Source: Alkaliphilus peptidifermentans DSM 18978
GTDB lineage: Bacteria > Bacillota > Clostridia > Peptostreptococcales > Natronincolaceae
Length of the DNA: 64,000 nt
Assembly (NCBI RefSeq): GCF_900101495.1
Contig: NZ_FMUS01000025.1
Span: 1-64,000, forward strand
Reading direction: 5' to 3'
Positions 44,645 through 54,537 of this stretch are shown here, piece after piece. The notes beneath the pieces were generated by a model. It had not been told where the DNA came from. It worked only from the letters and a program-made list of their open reading frames with translations, and did no database searches. Each line of letters starts with the position of its first letter. Within the stretch, counting starts at the first letter, position 1. Position numbers and translations under genes: made by a program.

Positions 44645-47017
44645 ATGAATGAGAGAAGCTTAAGGGTATTGGAATTTCAAAAGATTATGGAAAGACTTGT
44701 TGAAAAATGCAGATCTTCTTTAGGAAAGGAGTTAGCAAGCCAGCTAAAGCCTAGTGTAATACTTAGTGAAATAAAAGGATTTCAACAGGAAACAAGTGAA
44801 GCGCAGGCAATTCTAGTTCAACGGGGTAATGTACCTATTGATGGCATACATGATATTGCCCATATGATTAGAAGAACAGAAATAGGCTCATATTTAGATC
44901 CAGGACAGCTGCTAATTGTAAAAGATACAATGGGTGTTGCAAGAAAAATGAAAGCATTCATTAAAAAAGATAAAGAGGAAGCAAAATTTCCTCTTATAGA
45001 AGGTACTATCAATAGCCTACATGCCTTTAAAGATATTGAAGATAAGATAGGAAACTCAATTTTAAGTGAAACGGAGATTTCAGATAATGCAAGCTCAGAG
45101 CTTAAACAAATCCGTCGTTCTATATCTTCTAAAAATGATGCCATAAGAAATAAGCTTAATAGCATTATTTCTTCATCAACTAATCAAAAATATCTACAGG
45201 ATGCAATTATCACCATGAGGGGAGACCGCTACGTTGTTCCCGTTAAACAAGAGCATCGTGGAAATATTCCAGGTCTAATTCATGATCAATCTTCCAGTGG
45301 AGCAACTTTGTTTATTGAACCAATGGTGGTTGTAGAATTAAATAACGAGCTAAAAGAATTACGGCTAAAGGAAAAAAGGGAAATCGAACGAATACTAATG
45401 GAAATTGCAGCAATTATTGCTGAAAGAGGTCAGGAAATCATAAGCAACCAAAAGCTTCTTCAATACCTGGACTTTGTGTTTGCAAAAGGCAAGCTATCAT
45501 TAGATATGAAGGGTATTGAACCTGGATTGAATAATCTTGGAAAGATTAACATAAAGCAAGGAAGACATCCTTTATTAAAGCATAATGAGGTAGTCCCCAT
45601 CAATATATGGTCAGGAGATGGCTTTAAAACTCTTATTATAACAGGACCAAATACTGGAGGAAAAACCGTTACATTAAAAACAGTAGGTCTACTGACATTA
45701 ATGGCTCAAAGTGGATTACATATCCCTGCAGACTATGGAACAGAGGTTGCTATATTTGAACAGATATTTGCTGATATTGGTGATGAACAAAGCATTGAGC
45801 AAAGCTTAAGTACCTTCTCCTCCCATATGACAAATATCGTAACCATACTGCAGGAGGTAACTGAGAATTCTTTAGTTTTGTTTGATGAGTTGGGGGCAGG
45901 GACAGATCCAGTAGAGGGAGCCGCCTTAGCTATGGCAATATTAAATCATCTTAAGGTTATTAATGCCAGTGTTATAGCAACCACCCACTATAGTGAGTTG
46001 AAGCAATATGCATTAACTAATGATGACATTGAAAATGCTTCGGTTGAGTTTGATGTTGAAACCTTAAGGCCAACCTATAAGCTTCTTATTGGGGTGCCAG
46101 GAAAATCAAATGCCTTCGAAATATCAAGAAAGCTAGGGTTAATGGATGAAATAATTGATGCAGCAAAGGAGTTTATTTCAACAGAAGCCATACATTTTGA
46201 AGATCTATTGCAAAATATCGAAAGTAATAGAAGGGCAACAGAGGCAGACCGAGATGAGGCTAAACGACTGAAGCTAGAATCCGAAAAATTATTTGATCAA
46301 TACGAGGATAAGAGACGACAGCTGGAGGAACAACGAGATAAAGTAATAAAGGAAGCAAAGAAGGAAGCCCATAAACTATTGAAGGAAGCTAAGGCCGAGG
46401 CAGAAGAAATAATTAAATCCCTAAGGGATATTAAGGTGGAAATGGAAGAGAAGGAAATTAACCGTCAAATTGAAGCCTCTAAGAAGAAGCTAACAGAAAA
46501 AATGGATCTAATGGGAGAAAATCTTGAAGATGTGTTCCAAAAGAAGACAAATAGAAAATCACCTAAAAATCTGAAGCCAGGAGAAACCGTAAACATATTA
46601 TCGTTAAATCAGCAGGGGCATGTGATAACTCCAGCAGATGATAATGGTGATGTATTAGTACAGGTGGGGATAATTAAGGTTACCATGCATATCTCAAATC
46701 TAGAGCGGGTTAAGGAGCAGAAAAATCCAAAACAAACAGGTGTAGGTAAAATAGTAAAGAGTAAAGCTGAAAACATTAGAAATGAACTGGATGTTCGGGG
46801 ACAAAATTTAGAGGAAGCTATGCTTGAGGTGGATAAGTTTATTGACGATTGTTACATAGCTGGTTTATCACCTATTACTATTATACACGGGGTAGGAACC
46901 GGAATACTGAGCTCTGGAATTAAACAAATGTTGAAGAAAAATAGGCATATAAAAGACTACAGAGCCGGACAGTATGGAGAAGGCGGTGCAGGAGTAACAG
47001 TTATTCAATTAAAATAA
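44645..47017 (+). CDS. mutS2: MutS2 family ATPase/endonuclease
   Basis: About 790 residues. The MutS core has Walker A in ITGPNTGGKTVTLKT (about 333-347), Walker B VLFDELGAGTDPVEGAAL and a THYSELKQYA switch. A long coiled coil follows (about 520-640). The C-terminal Smr nuclease domain begins NELDVRGQNLEEAM and includes TIIHGVGTGILSSGI. ATG 44645 has GAGGTGA 5 nt upstream; the GTG at 44636 overlaps it. MutS2 limits homologous recombination and, in Bacillus, acts on collided ribosomes. Confidence 0.96.
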   Translation: MNERSLRVLEFQKIMERLVEKCRSSLGKELASQLKPSVILSEIKGFQQETSEAQAILVQRGNVPIDGIHDIAHMIRRTEIGSYLDPGQLLIVKDTMGVARKMKAFIKKDKEEAKFPLIEGTINSLHAFKDIEDKIGNSILSETEISDNASSELKQIRRSISSKNDAIRNKLNSIISSSTNQKYLQDAIITMRGDRYVVPVKQEHRGNIPGLIHDQSSSGATLFIEPMVVVELNNELKELRLKEKREIERILMEIAAIIAERGQEIISNQKLLQYLDFVFAKGKLSLDMKGIEPGLNNLGKINIKQGRHPLLKHNEVVPINIWSGDGFKTLIITGPNTGGKTVTLKTVGLLTLMAQSGLHIPADYGTEVAIFEQIFADIGDEQSIEQSLSTFSSHMTNIVTILQEVTENSLVLFDELGAGTDPVEGAALAMAILNHLKVINASVIATTHYSELKQYALTNDDIENASVEFDVETLRPTYKLLIGVPGKSNAFEISRKLGLMDEIIDAAKEFISTEAIHFEDLLQNIESNRRATEADRDEAKRLKLESEKLFDQYEDKRRQLEEQRDKVIKEAKKEAHKLLKEAKAEAEEIIKSLRDIKVEMEEKEINRQIEASKKKLTEKMDLMGENLEDVFQKKTNRKSPKNLKPGETVNILSLNQQGHVITPADDNGDVLVQVGIIKVTMHISNLERVKEQKNPKQTGVGKIVKSKAENIRNELDVRGQNLEEAMLEVDKFIDDCYIAGLSPITIIHGVGTGILSSGIKQMLKKNRHIKDYRAGQYGEGGAGVTVIQLK

Positions 47018-47036
47018 ATAGGTGGAAGGTGAAAAT

Positions 47037-47489
47037 ATGAAGCTGCTTATCAGTGCTTGCTTACTTGGAGTTAATTGTAAATATTCTGGAGGCAATAACA
47101 TTCAAGAGAATATTTCTGAAAAGCTGAATGATTATATATTAATTCCCATATGTCCAGAACAGCTTGGTGGTTTAACAACTCCAAGGCCTCCGGCTGAAAT
47201 ACAGTTGGGAGATGGCTTTGATGTTTTAGAGGGTAACAGTAAAGTCATTAATATAGATGGACAGGATGTTACTGAGGCCTTTATAAAAGGTGCGGAGGAA
47301 ACTTTGAAAATAGCTGAAATGTATAATATACAAACAGCCATTTTAAAAGCCAGAAGCCCTTCCTGTGGATTAGAAAATATTTACGATGGCTCCTTTTCTG
47401 GAAAACTAAAAAAAGGGTGTGGTGTAACTACAGCTTTATTAAAGAAAAAAGGAATAGCTGTTTTTACAGAGGATTCTGGGTATATATAA
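47037..47489 (+). CDS. DUF523 family protein
   Basis: 150 residues. The family start LLISACLLGVNCKYSGGNN, the LIPICPEQLGGLTTPRPPAEI block and ILKARSPSCGLENIYDGSFSGKLKKGCGVTTALL identify DUF523. Conserved cysteines in CLLGVxC, CPEQ and SPSCG suggest a metal or iron-sulfur site. ATG 47037 lies after GGAAGGTGA; the GTG at 47022 is part of the preceding site. It is probably cotranscribed with mutS2 (gap under 20 nt). Function unknown. Confidence 0.9.
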   Translation: MKLLISACLLGVNCKYSGGNNIQENISEKLNDYILIPICPEQLGGLTTPRPPAEIQLGDGFDVLEGNSKVINIDGQDVTEAFIKGAEETLKIAEMYNIQTAILKARSPSCGLENIYDGSFSGKLKKGCGVTTALLKKKGIAVFTEDSGYI

Positions 47490-47544
47490 AAAAATAGGAA
47501 CATTTTGTAAGGAAATGCAGTCTAATATGTAAGGAGGGGATACT

Positions 47545-48123
47545 ATGAAGAATAGAATTATAATATTGCTTGTAGTACTTTTTATGGTAATAGGAATATC
47601 TGCTTGCTCAAAAAAGGTTAACGCAGATGAAAATCAGCAGCCAGAGGTACCGGTTGTAGGTGAAACGGGAGAAGATCCATCAGATGATGTAGATGAATTA
47701 TATTATGTTTTATATCTTAAACATAATAGTAATCCTTTTATTTTCGCCGATAGCTTTAGTATAAAGGAGAATGACCGTAGACTAGAAAATAAAACCTTTG
47801 AGTTTTTCGTAATGGAAGAGTTAATTGCTCAAGCAGATATTGATGACTTAATTAACCCTATTCCCAGTGGAACAAGGGTATTGTCAGCTGAAAAAGTAGG
47901 ACGAACTGTTATTGTAGACCTATCTAAAGAGTTTAAAGACAACATGGAGGGGACAAAGACAGATATAGAAGCTACAATAGCTGTGATTGTCAATTCCCTT
48001 ACAACATTACCCGGTAATGATTCTGTAGAAATTCTTGTTGAGGGAGAAAAAATTACGAATTTGAAGGGTGTTAATATCAGTAAAACCTATGAGTTTATTA
48101 GTGATTTTCATCTAGATAAGTAA
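47545..48123 (+). CDS. GerM-domain lipoprotein
   Basis: 192 residues. The signal peptide ends in the lipobox GISAC with lipidated C21. An acidic linker follows (about 24-52), then a GerM domain (about 54-185) with NPIPSGTRVLSAEKVGRTVIVDLSKEF and EATIAVIVNSLTTLPGNDSVEILVEGE. GerM proteins act in sporulation and germination at the spore envelope; GerM-like domains also occur in other envelope proteins. AGGAGGGG lies upstream. A germinant receptor operon follows on the opposite strand. Confidence 0.9.
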   Translation: MKNRIIILLVVLFMVIGISACSKKVNADENQQPEVPVVGETGEDPSDDVDELYYVLYLKHNSNPFIFADSFSIKENDRRLENKTFEFFVMEELIAQADIDDLINPIPSGTRVLSAEKVGRTVIVDLSKEFKDNMEGTKTDIEATIAVIVNSLTTLPGNDSVEILVEGEKITNLKGVNISKTYEFISDFHLDK

Positions 48124-48141
48124 AATCAATAAAGAGAAATG

Positions 48142-48211
48142 AAAAAGGGGCTGTCTTAAAATGATTTTTTCTATAATTATTAAAAGACAGCGCCGTTTTT
48201 GATTTGACTAC
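48142..48211 (+). repeat. IS-end-like hairpin repeat, copy 1, acting as terminator
   Basis: GGGGCTGTCTT near 48147 pairs with AAGACAGCGCC near 48185, then GTTTTTGATTTGACTA. The whole about 70-nt block is nearly identical to the left end of the decayed IS element at 53771. It probably ends transcription from the GerM gene and may be a solo IS end or small derivative. Confidence 0.7.
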
Positions 48212-48266
48212 AAAAAAACTACTCATAATTATAAAGTTTAATAATCACGCGTAGCGTTAAAGGTAT

Positions 48267-48285
48267 TTTTTTGCATAGCAAAAAA
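48267..48285 (-). terminator. Terminator of the ger operon (minus strand)
   Basis: TTTTTTGC (48267-48274) and GCAAAAAA (48278-48285) form a short hairpin that on the minus strand ends in T residues, 100 nt past the gerC stop. Confidence 0.5.
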
Positions 48286-48384
48286 CGCCATCTAAGTTCA
48301 TTTATATTAATAGACTTAGCCATTATTTCTGATTGTATTAATAAGATGTTAGAATTTTCATCAACAACACTTTAACTTAACAGT

Positions 48385-49500
48385 TTATTGCCTTGAGCCA
48401 ACCATTTGTATTTTAACATTCGGTTTAATAATAATATTGGCTCTAGAGAACTGCTCATTCCACTCTTCTGCATCAAAAAAAACAGGATGATTAACCTTTA
48501 CATACTTACCATATCCAATACTATCAACGCCAAACTCGTTTCTTAATTTCTTCAGAAGTTCCTCACATATTATTTTTATTTGACTATTGGCTGCCTGCTC
48601 CATGCTTTTGATAGTTTTATCATCAAAAACTGGAGCTGACGAAGTATATTCAGAAATATGGGCATTTAAACGTACCTCTTGAATTATCGTCAATTCATTA
48701 TTTATTAGGCTGGTTTCTATTTTACTCTTCCCCCTCATTACTCTTAAAGTTAATATTGAACTTTCTTCAACTTCTCCCAACGGATAGGGTAATGTAATAA
48801 ATCCATCCTGTACTTCACTTCTTAATAGGGTTAGAAGCATACTATCTATACCTTCGACTATACCCACCATTTTATCCTTATTAAATAATCCAACACTATT
48901 TATCTGAAATTCACTGGGTTTATTTCCGTATTTTATGAAGGGAATTACAGGTTCTATTCCGTCTGTTTTTAGGTCATTGTTAAAGCTTCTTAGGGTAACC
49001 CTTGGAACTGTTGAGGTTTCTTGACTTTGTTTTAATAAGTCAAAAATATATAAGCTTACTAATGCTGTAGTTTGAGGTTCTACATTCATTAGATTTACTG
49101 CTCTACCTTCCACCACCAGCAGTTTAATAGTACCCCTACCCTCTGGGTCCCTCAGCATCGAATCAATATGTATTCCTATGCCTTTATTAGCTACGTCCTC
49201 TCCTATGAACAAAACTTTTGTATTGGCAAAGGTGATACGTCTAGCCGCTTTATTTTGTATGTTATCTTGCGCATTTCTTAATGATTCTCCTTCACTGTGT
49301 ATTTCCACTTTTGGCTCTGGAGCCTCTGGGTCTATTGTAGGTGCCACAATTGTAACAAGAAAATGTTGCTGTTTTTCCTGACTGGTATCAATGCCAATAC
49401 CATACACCAGGTATAAATCATCCAGCTGCTTTGCATCCCAGCAGGAGGTTAGTAGCATGACTATAACAGCTATTGCAATTAATTTAAATGGTTTTATCAT
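48385..49500 (-). CDS. Spore germinant receptor lipoprotein, Ger(x)C family
   Basis: 371 residues. Signal peptide with lipobox LLTSC (C20), followed by the family start WDAKQLDDLYLVYGIGID. Further Ger(x)C marks are ARRITFANTKVLFIGEDVA, RDPEGRGTIKLLVVEGRA and the C-terminal CEELLKKLRNEFGVDSIGYGKYVKVNHP. It is the C subunit of a GerA-type receptor anchored at the inner spore membrane. Its start overlaps the gerB-type gene by 17 nt, so translation is coupled. Operon order A-B-C on the minus strand. Confidence 0.95.
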   Translation of the reverse strand: MIKPFKLIAIAVIVMLLTSCWDAKQLDDLYLVYGIGIDTSQEKQQHFLVTIVAPTIDPEAPEPKVEIHSEGESLRNAQDNIQNKAARRITFANTKVLFIGEDVANKGIGIHIDSMLRDPEGRGTIKLLVVEGRAVNLMNVEPQTTALVSLYIFDLLKQSQETSTVPRVTLRSFNNDLKTDGIEPVIPFIKYGNKPSEFQINSVGLFNKDKMVGIVEGIDSMLLTLLRSEVQDGFITLPYPLGEVEESSILTLRVMRGKSKIETSLINNELTIIQEVRLNAHISEYTSSAPVFDDKTIKSMEQAANSQIKIICEELLKKLRNEFGVDSIGYGKYVKVNHPVFFDAEEWNEQFSRANIIIKPNVKIQMVGSRQ

Positions 49501-50590
49501 AAGCTTTCTTCCTTCCCCATATTAAGTACATAATAAACAAAATAATAGGTAGAAATATGCCAAAGCAAACATTTGCCTTTCCTACTATTTCACTGTATTC
49601 AGCTACTTTAACAGAGTTTTCTGGTAATAATGAGAGTATATATATTATAGGTGTAAAAAGATAAACAAAGGTATTGGTTTTTTTTGTTTTAAAAACAGAT
49701 TGAAAGGCTATACATCCAGCTATGAATTGTATGCTCAAGGTACCTATAACAGCAAATGTCCAGAAGAAGGTAAAGAAAATTTCAATCCTTTCTATGATGG
49801 GAAAATCTATTACATCTAAATAATTTATAAAAGAGTACAGAATTTCTGTAATTTCTTGATACCCAAATAAAGCAATTTGACTGGCTACAATGCTGGTATA
49901 TAAAACAGTTACAAACAAAATCGCTAACATTGAATATCTAATATTCATTTTATTTTTATTTGATATAAAGGGATATATTATTAAAATAACCTCATATCCG
50001 CCAAAGGCATAAAAGGAAGGCGGTATTCCTTTTATTATGCTATGGATTCCAGAGTCTCCTATGGGCTTTAGGTTTATCAAAGAAGCCTCAGACAAGGATG
50101 GGAAAATTAAAAAAATAAATGGAATAATAGCAAGAACAATTATTTCATTAAATCTGCCCACAAATGTTAAACCGTCCTTTGTTATATATACAAGTGTTGC
50201 AACAATTATAAAGGATATTACTGTTAATGGTGTTCTAGGTAAAAACCATGTACCCACCATTTCACATAGGAATCTTATTATTAAAGAAGTCGTAAAAATA
50301 GCATATATACCATATGCAAAAACTACTAAATATGCCAATGGCTTGGTAAGTAATAATGACATGTATTGAATGAATGTTAATTGGGGGAATTTACTTATTA
50401 CAAAAATAGTAAAAGCTATTATAATACTAATACCTATCCCATTAACAAGTACAGATATCCATGCATCTTGTTTGGCAATTTCAGCAACTGATCTAGCAAG
50501 ACCCAATACACCAGTTCCCACCATAATACTAATTATCATAATATAGCTTTGAAAAGATGTAATCTCTCCATCCTTAAACTTGCTAATCAT
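49484..50590 (-). CDS. Spore germinant receptor permease-like subunit, GerAB/GerKB family
   Basis: 368 residues with ten membrane helices, typical of the APC-like GerAB family. IMVGTGVLGLARSVAEIAKQDAW is the first discontinuous helix, the ligand region in GerAB proteins. GIPPSFYAFGGYEVILIIYPF is another conserved stretch. GGAGG precedes the ATG. It binds or passes the germinant signal. The germinant cannot be told from sequence. Confidence 0.95.
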   Translation of the reverse strand: MISKFKDGEITSFQSYIMIISIMVGTGVLGLARSVAEIAKQDAWISVLVNGIGISIIIAFTIFVISKFPQLTFIQYMSLLLTKPLAYLVVFAYGIYAIFTTSLIIRFLCEMVGTWFLPRTPLTVISFIIVATLVYITKDGLTFVGRFNEIIVLAIIPFIFLIFPSLSEASLINLKPIGDSGIHSIIKGIPPSFYAFGGYEVILIIYPFISNKNKMNIRYSMLAILFVTVLYTSIVASQIALFGYQEITEILYSFINYLDVIDFPIIERIEIFFTFFWTFAVIGTLSIQFIAGCIAFQSVFKTKKTNTFVYLFTPIIYILSLLPENSVKVAEYSEIVGKANVCFGIFLPIILFIMYLIWGRKKAYDKTI

Positions 50591-50605
50591 TGCCTGTCCT
50601 CCATT

Positions 50606-52135
50606 CTATTTTCTGCTTTTCTTTCCTTTAGGAGTTGGTATTGGTCTGGTTTTTAGTCCAAAGAGGGGTGCTCTAATGGCAGCATCCTTCATATCTACAA
50701 GGTTAGAGGGAGCAAAGGGTGACAAATACGCAAAGCCAAAGGAGTTCAAACTACATAGATGGTATATTAACCAGGTCCAAGTAATTATAATACCAAAGGC
50801 ACCAAAGGTGGCTGCCATTAAAATCATGGGTATTCTTATAAACCTCATGGTATATGATGTACTAAAATGGGGAAAGATGTATGATCCAATTACAGTAATT
50901 GCAATTACAACAACCATTGTTGGACTTACTATGTTTGCCCTTACTGCTGCATCTCCTATAACTATTGCCCCAACTATTCCAATGGTTTGTCCAATTTTTA
51001 TTGGAAGACGATCACTGGCCTCCCTTAAAAGCTCAATTGTTCCCTCCATCAGTAAAACCTCTATAATGGGGGGAAAGGGAACCTCCACTCTTGATTTTGC
51101 AATATCCAACACAAAATCTGTGGGTAATATTTCCTGGTGAAAGGTTGTTATTGCAACATATATTGCAGGAAAGGTGGTGGCTATTATAAAACCAAAAAAT
51201 CTAATAAGTCTAACAAAGTTAGCAAAAACTAACCTCTCATAGTAATCACCCGGTGATTGAAACAATTGAATAAAGCCAATTGGTAATATTAAAGCATCTG
51301 GTGAACCATCAACTAGAATGGCCATTCTACCCTCCAAAAGATTGGCACATACTTTATCTGGTCTTTCTGTTACTTGCATTTGAGGAAATAGTGAATAGGT
51401 ATTCTCCTCCAATAATTGCTCAATATATCCGCTATCAAATATACCATCAATTTCTATCTCTTCTAATTTATTAACAACATAATTGAGGAGCTGTTGATTT
51501 GTAATATCTCCTATGTACACTACAGCTATACTGGTATTGCTTCTACTTCCTACTTTTAAGTCCTTTACCTTTAAATTGGGGTCCTTAAGCTTTCTTCTTA
51601 TTAGTGCAGTGTTTGTTCTAATATTTTCAACAAAGGCATCCTTCGAACCCCGTATCACTGATTCCACTGAAGATTCTTCCACTGCTCTAGATTCCCATCC
51701 CCTTGTATTCAATATAAGAGCTTCATCGCTACCTTCTAAAAATAGAGCAGTATTTCCTGATAATATATTTTCAATAATTTCATCAAAATTATTTGATCTA
51801 TTTATTTCATTAACCAGTAATAGGTTTTGTAGCAAATCGATATTGATTTTTTTAGAGTTATAAATCTGGCTATAAAGGTTAATTTGCTTAATAATTCCAT
51901 CGTTAATGGACATACCCTCTACTAATCCATCTGTAAATACCAATACTATTGTATCCTTGTTAGTTTTGTGATTTGATTTTATTTTTCTAAAAACAATGTC
52001 GCTGCAATCACTAAATCTCTTTTCAAGGTAATCTACGTTAAAAACAATATCTTTTGCTACAAAATGATTATTGGGTGGTTTCGACTTGTTATTACTTTGT
52101 GATTTAGAAGCTCTAATCCCATCTAGAAAACCCAA
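50606..52135 (-). CDS. Spore germinant receptor subunit A, GerAA/GerKA family
   Basis: 509 residues. A soluble N-terminal region (about 30-290) with LEGSDEALILNTRGWESRAVEESSVESVIRGSKDAF precedes LLEGRMAILVDGSPDALILP and four to five membrane helices from about 300 (VRLIRFFGFIIATTFPAIYVA, RVEVPFPPIIEVLLMEGTIELLREA). TTG start at 52135, supported by GGAGG 7 nt upstream. First gene of the A-B-C operon. A forespore (sigma G) promoter is expected; I could not find a convincing one. Confidence 0.95.
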   Translation of the reverse strand: MGFLDGIRASKSQSNNKSKPPNNHFVAKDIVFNVDYLEKRFSDCSDIVFRKIKSNHKTNKDTIVLVFTDGLVEGMSINDGIIKQINLYSQIYNSKKINIDLLQNLLLVNEINRSNNFDEIIENILSGNTALFLEGSDEALILNTRGWESRAVEESSVESVIRGSKDAFVENIRTNTALIRRKLKDPNLKVKDLKVGSRSNTSIAVVYIGDITNQQLLNYVVNKLEEIEIDGIFDSGYIEQLLEENTYSLFPQMQVTERPDKVCANLLEGRMAILVDGSPDALILPIGFIQLFQSPGDYYERLVFANFVRLIRFFGFIIATTFPAIYVAITTFHQEILPTDFVLDIAKSRVEVPFPPIIEVLLMEGTIELLREASDRLPIKIGQTIGIVGAIVIGDAAVRANIVSPTMVVVIAITVIGSYIFPHFSTSYTMRFIRIPMILMAATFGAFGIIITWTWLIYHLCSLNSFGFAYLSPFAPSNLVDMKDAAIRAPLFGLKTRPIPTPKGKKSRK

Positions 52136-52319
52136 GTTTTATCCTCCAATCTAATATATGTATATATATATTGTTAATTAAAAGAAATAAAATATTCATT
52201 TGTATCTTTTATATAATAAAGTAAGTTATCTTTTTTATGAGTACTATTAAGTATAATGGGTAATTACTTAAGGTCTTTTAACAACTATTTTGTAGCCAAA
52301 TAACAGAAGGGGGATTAAA

Positions 52320-53660
52320 ATGTTACATAGCAAAGCAGGAAAATCACTTAACACTGATGGAAGCAATATTTTAAATGAAGCTGTATTACAGAAGTTTACT
52401 ACTAGTATTAGGTTTAAATTTATAATATTTATTATTCTTTCTTTGTTGGTAAGTGGATCTATATCAGGGTTTATTAATGCACTAGTAAACAGATTCATTC
52501 ATGTTAATCAATATTTTGGTGTCTATATTTCTACTGCCATCAATATTTGTGTAATCACAACCCTAGTTTTACTAATAACTAACAGGCTAATTTTAAAACC
52601 TATAAAGGACATCATTTCTGTAATGAATAAGGTATCAGATGGAGATTTAAATCAAGCAATTGAATCACAAAAAAATGATGAGATTGGTTTACTGGGTAAG
52701 AATTTTGATAAGACTGTTGAAAGCATTAAAGCTGTAATAGTAACTATTCAAAGCGTATCTCATCAGTTAAAAAATTTAGCTAATCTAATAGGTAACTCCA
52801 TTGATGAGACAAGTTCGTCCAGTGAAGAAATTTCAAAGACAATAGAGGAAATAGCTGCAGGTACAAATAATCAGGCCCAGGAAACAAGCAAAGGTTTGAA
52901 AGAGATTTATAGTTTGGCAGAAAGAATCGATAGAATATTATTGAAGTTAAAGGATACTATCGATTCAACTGGTCTAATGAAGGAAAATAATCAGTTGGGA
53001 AGGAAATCAATACATACATTTAAAGAATCATTTGTTAAATATACTGATGAAGCCAACAGCATGGCTAGAAATATTTATACACTTTCAGATAAATCTAGAT
53101 TAATTGAGGATATATTAAATAGCATAAATAATATTTCCAACCAAACTAATTTATTAGCACTTAATGCTGCTATAGAAGCTGCCAGTGCGGGAGAAGCTGG
53201 AAAAGGCTTTGGGGTAGTTGCACAGGAAATAAAAAAGCTTGCTGAAGAATCGGCAGAGTCCGCTAATGATATTCACTCAATCATTAATGAAATTAAAGAA
53301 ATAATTGAACTAACAAGTATTAAAACCAAGGAAAACACTACATTACTTACTGACTCAATGGTAACATTGGAAGATACTGAAGAAGTTTTTAATAGTTTAG
53401 ATGAGTGTATTATCTCCGTTGCAGATGATGTGAATCAGTTATCATCCGATTTACATAATATTAATGACATTAAACAAAGTGTAGTAAATTCTATTACAAA
53501 TATCTCTACTGTTAGTCAACAGTCAGCACTTGCTACCGAACAAATTAGTGCTAGTTCTCAAGAACAAAGTGCCGCAATGGAGGAAGTTAACAGTTCCACT
53601 CAAAAACTCAATGATTTAACACAAGAGTTACAAAGAACAATAGATGCTTTTAATATTTAG
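52320..53660 (+). CDS. Methyl-accepting chemotaxis protein without a large sensor domain
   Basis: 446 residues. Two membrane helices (about 33-55 and 70-92) are separated by only some 15 residues, so there is no periplasmic-type ligand domain. A HAMP domain follows (about 92-145, [21 protein letters not shown]). The signalling hairpin tip is [41 protein letters not shown]. The C-terminal region has the Gln/Glu-rich methylation helix ([16 protein letters not shown]). Ribosome site AGAAGGGGG. It may sense membrane state or act with another protein. No che genes are nearby. Confidence 0.93.
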   Translation: MLHSKAGKSLNTDGSNILNEAVLQKFTTSIRFKFIIFIILSLLVSGSISGFINALVNRFIHVNQYFGVYISTAINICVITTLVLLITNRLILKPIKDIISVMNKVSDGDLNQAIESQKNDEIGLLGKNFDKTVESIKAVIVTIQSVSHQLKNLANLIGNSIDETSSSSEEISKTIEEIAAGTNNQAQETSKGLKEIYSLAERIDRILLKLKDTIDSTGLMKENNQLGRKSIHTFKESFVKYTDEANSMARNIYTLSDKSRLIEDILNSINNISNQTNLLALNAAIEAASAGEAGKGFGVVAQEIKKLAEESAESANDIHSIINEIKEIIELTSIKTKENTTLLTDSMVTLEDTEEVFNSLDECIISVADDVNQLSSDLHNINDIKQSVVNSITNISTVSQQSALATEQISASSQEQSAAMEEVNSSTQKLNDLTQELQRTIDAFNI

Positions 53661-53770
53661 GTATAATACATCTAACATATAAATGTAATGGAATAATATG
53701 AGTCTATATATAAGTAAAAAAATAAAAAATCCAATTGTAACCTTTATATTTGATTATAAGAATAATTTAC

Positions 53771-54461
53771 AAAAAAGGGGCTATCTTTAAAATGATTTTA
53801 ATAATCATTAAAAGGTAGCGCCCTTTTTGATTTGACTAAGCTTTCTGTCTATCATTAAACTCAATTAGCTTTTCTATTTATTTTAGTATTGGATTTTTTC
53901 TTTTTCACTTTCAATATGAAAATTCTATTCCCATTAGATTCTTATGGTATTCGAGGAGATGAATTATCTCTTCAATTGTATCTAAAGAAATTTTATTGTC
54001 TATTTCATAAAATACCTGATATTGTTAATTAATCTCACAAATAGAATTCTTAAGGTTTTCTTGGAGTTTAGCCTCATTTTTTTCATTAGACTGCCACCAT
54101 ACAAAAGAATATTTATTAGCATTGTTTTTTGTCCATCTATAAAAAGATTTTCGTAGGAAATCTTGCCCCATCAGCAAGAATAGTAACTAACTGAATTATA
54201 TAATCACTGTAGTCTAGCTGATCCAAAATTTCTTCTAATAATCTAACTGAATCTTCTTTAGGAATAAAATTTTCTGTATTTATAGATAAAAACAATTGAT
54301 ATTCTCTCATATTATTGATACCCCTCATAGGTATATAATAGTTGTGGTGATTATATTATACCCAAAAGCCAGATTCTTAGGAGTTTGTGTTTTTATTTTT
54401 TTGCAAAAAAAGGGCGTCTCAGCCCTAGAATTTATTTTCTATTTTGACACAACCCCTTTTT
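53771..54461 (-). mobile_element. Internally deleted IS1182-type insertion sequence
   Basis: The left end (53771-53838, plus strand) reads AAAAAAGGGGCTATCTTTAA with a hairpin arm GGTAGCGCCC. The right end (54405-54461), read on the minus strand, begins AAAAAGGGGTTGTGTCAAAA and ends in GAGACGCCCTTTTTTT, so the two ends are diverged inverted repeats. Between them lies a broken transposase read leftward from 54310. At about 690 bp it is well short of a full element (about 1.6-1.8 kb expected). A TATAAT lies upstream of the transposase start, near 54357. The rest of 53661-54537 holds no gene. Confidence 0.7.
53930..54310 (-). pseudogene. IS1182-type transposase remnant
   Basis: From ATG 54310 the frame gives MREYQLFLSINTENFIPKED and SVRLLEEILDQLDYSDYI, the N-terminus of one IS1182 transposase group, and stops at 54137. 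After a large deletion and frame changes, LFIDG, then NANKYSFVWWQSNEKNEAKL and QENLKNSICEIN appear in other frames, matching the FIDGTKIEANANRYTFVWKKS region as I know it. Stops and shifts make it non-functional. Confidence 0.75.
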
Positions 54462-54537
54462 AAAAATTATCACTCCAGACAATAATTAGCTTTTTTCGTA
54501 GATAAAGTATAGAAAAAAGTAAGCAGGAGGAAGAATA

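Noticed and set aside
52136-52260. Possible sigma G promoter before the germinant receptor operon
   Set aside because: TGAATA and CATATATTA-like elements exist on the minus strand, but their spacing is about 32 nt, far from the required 17-18.
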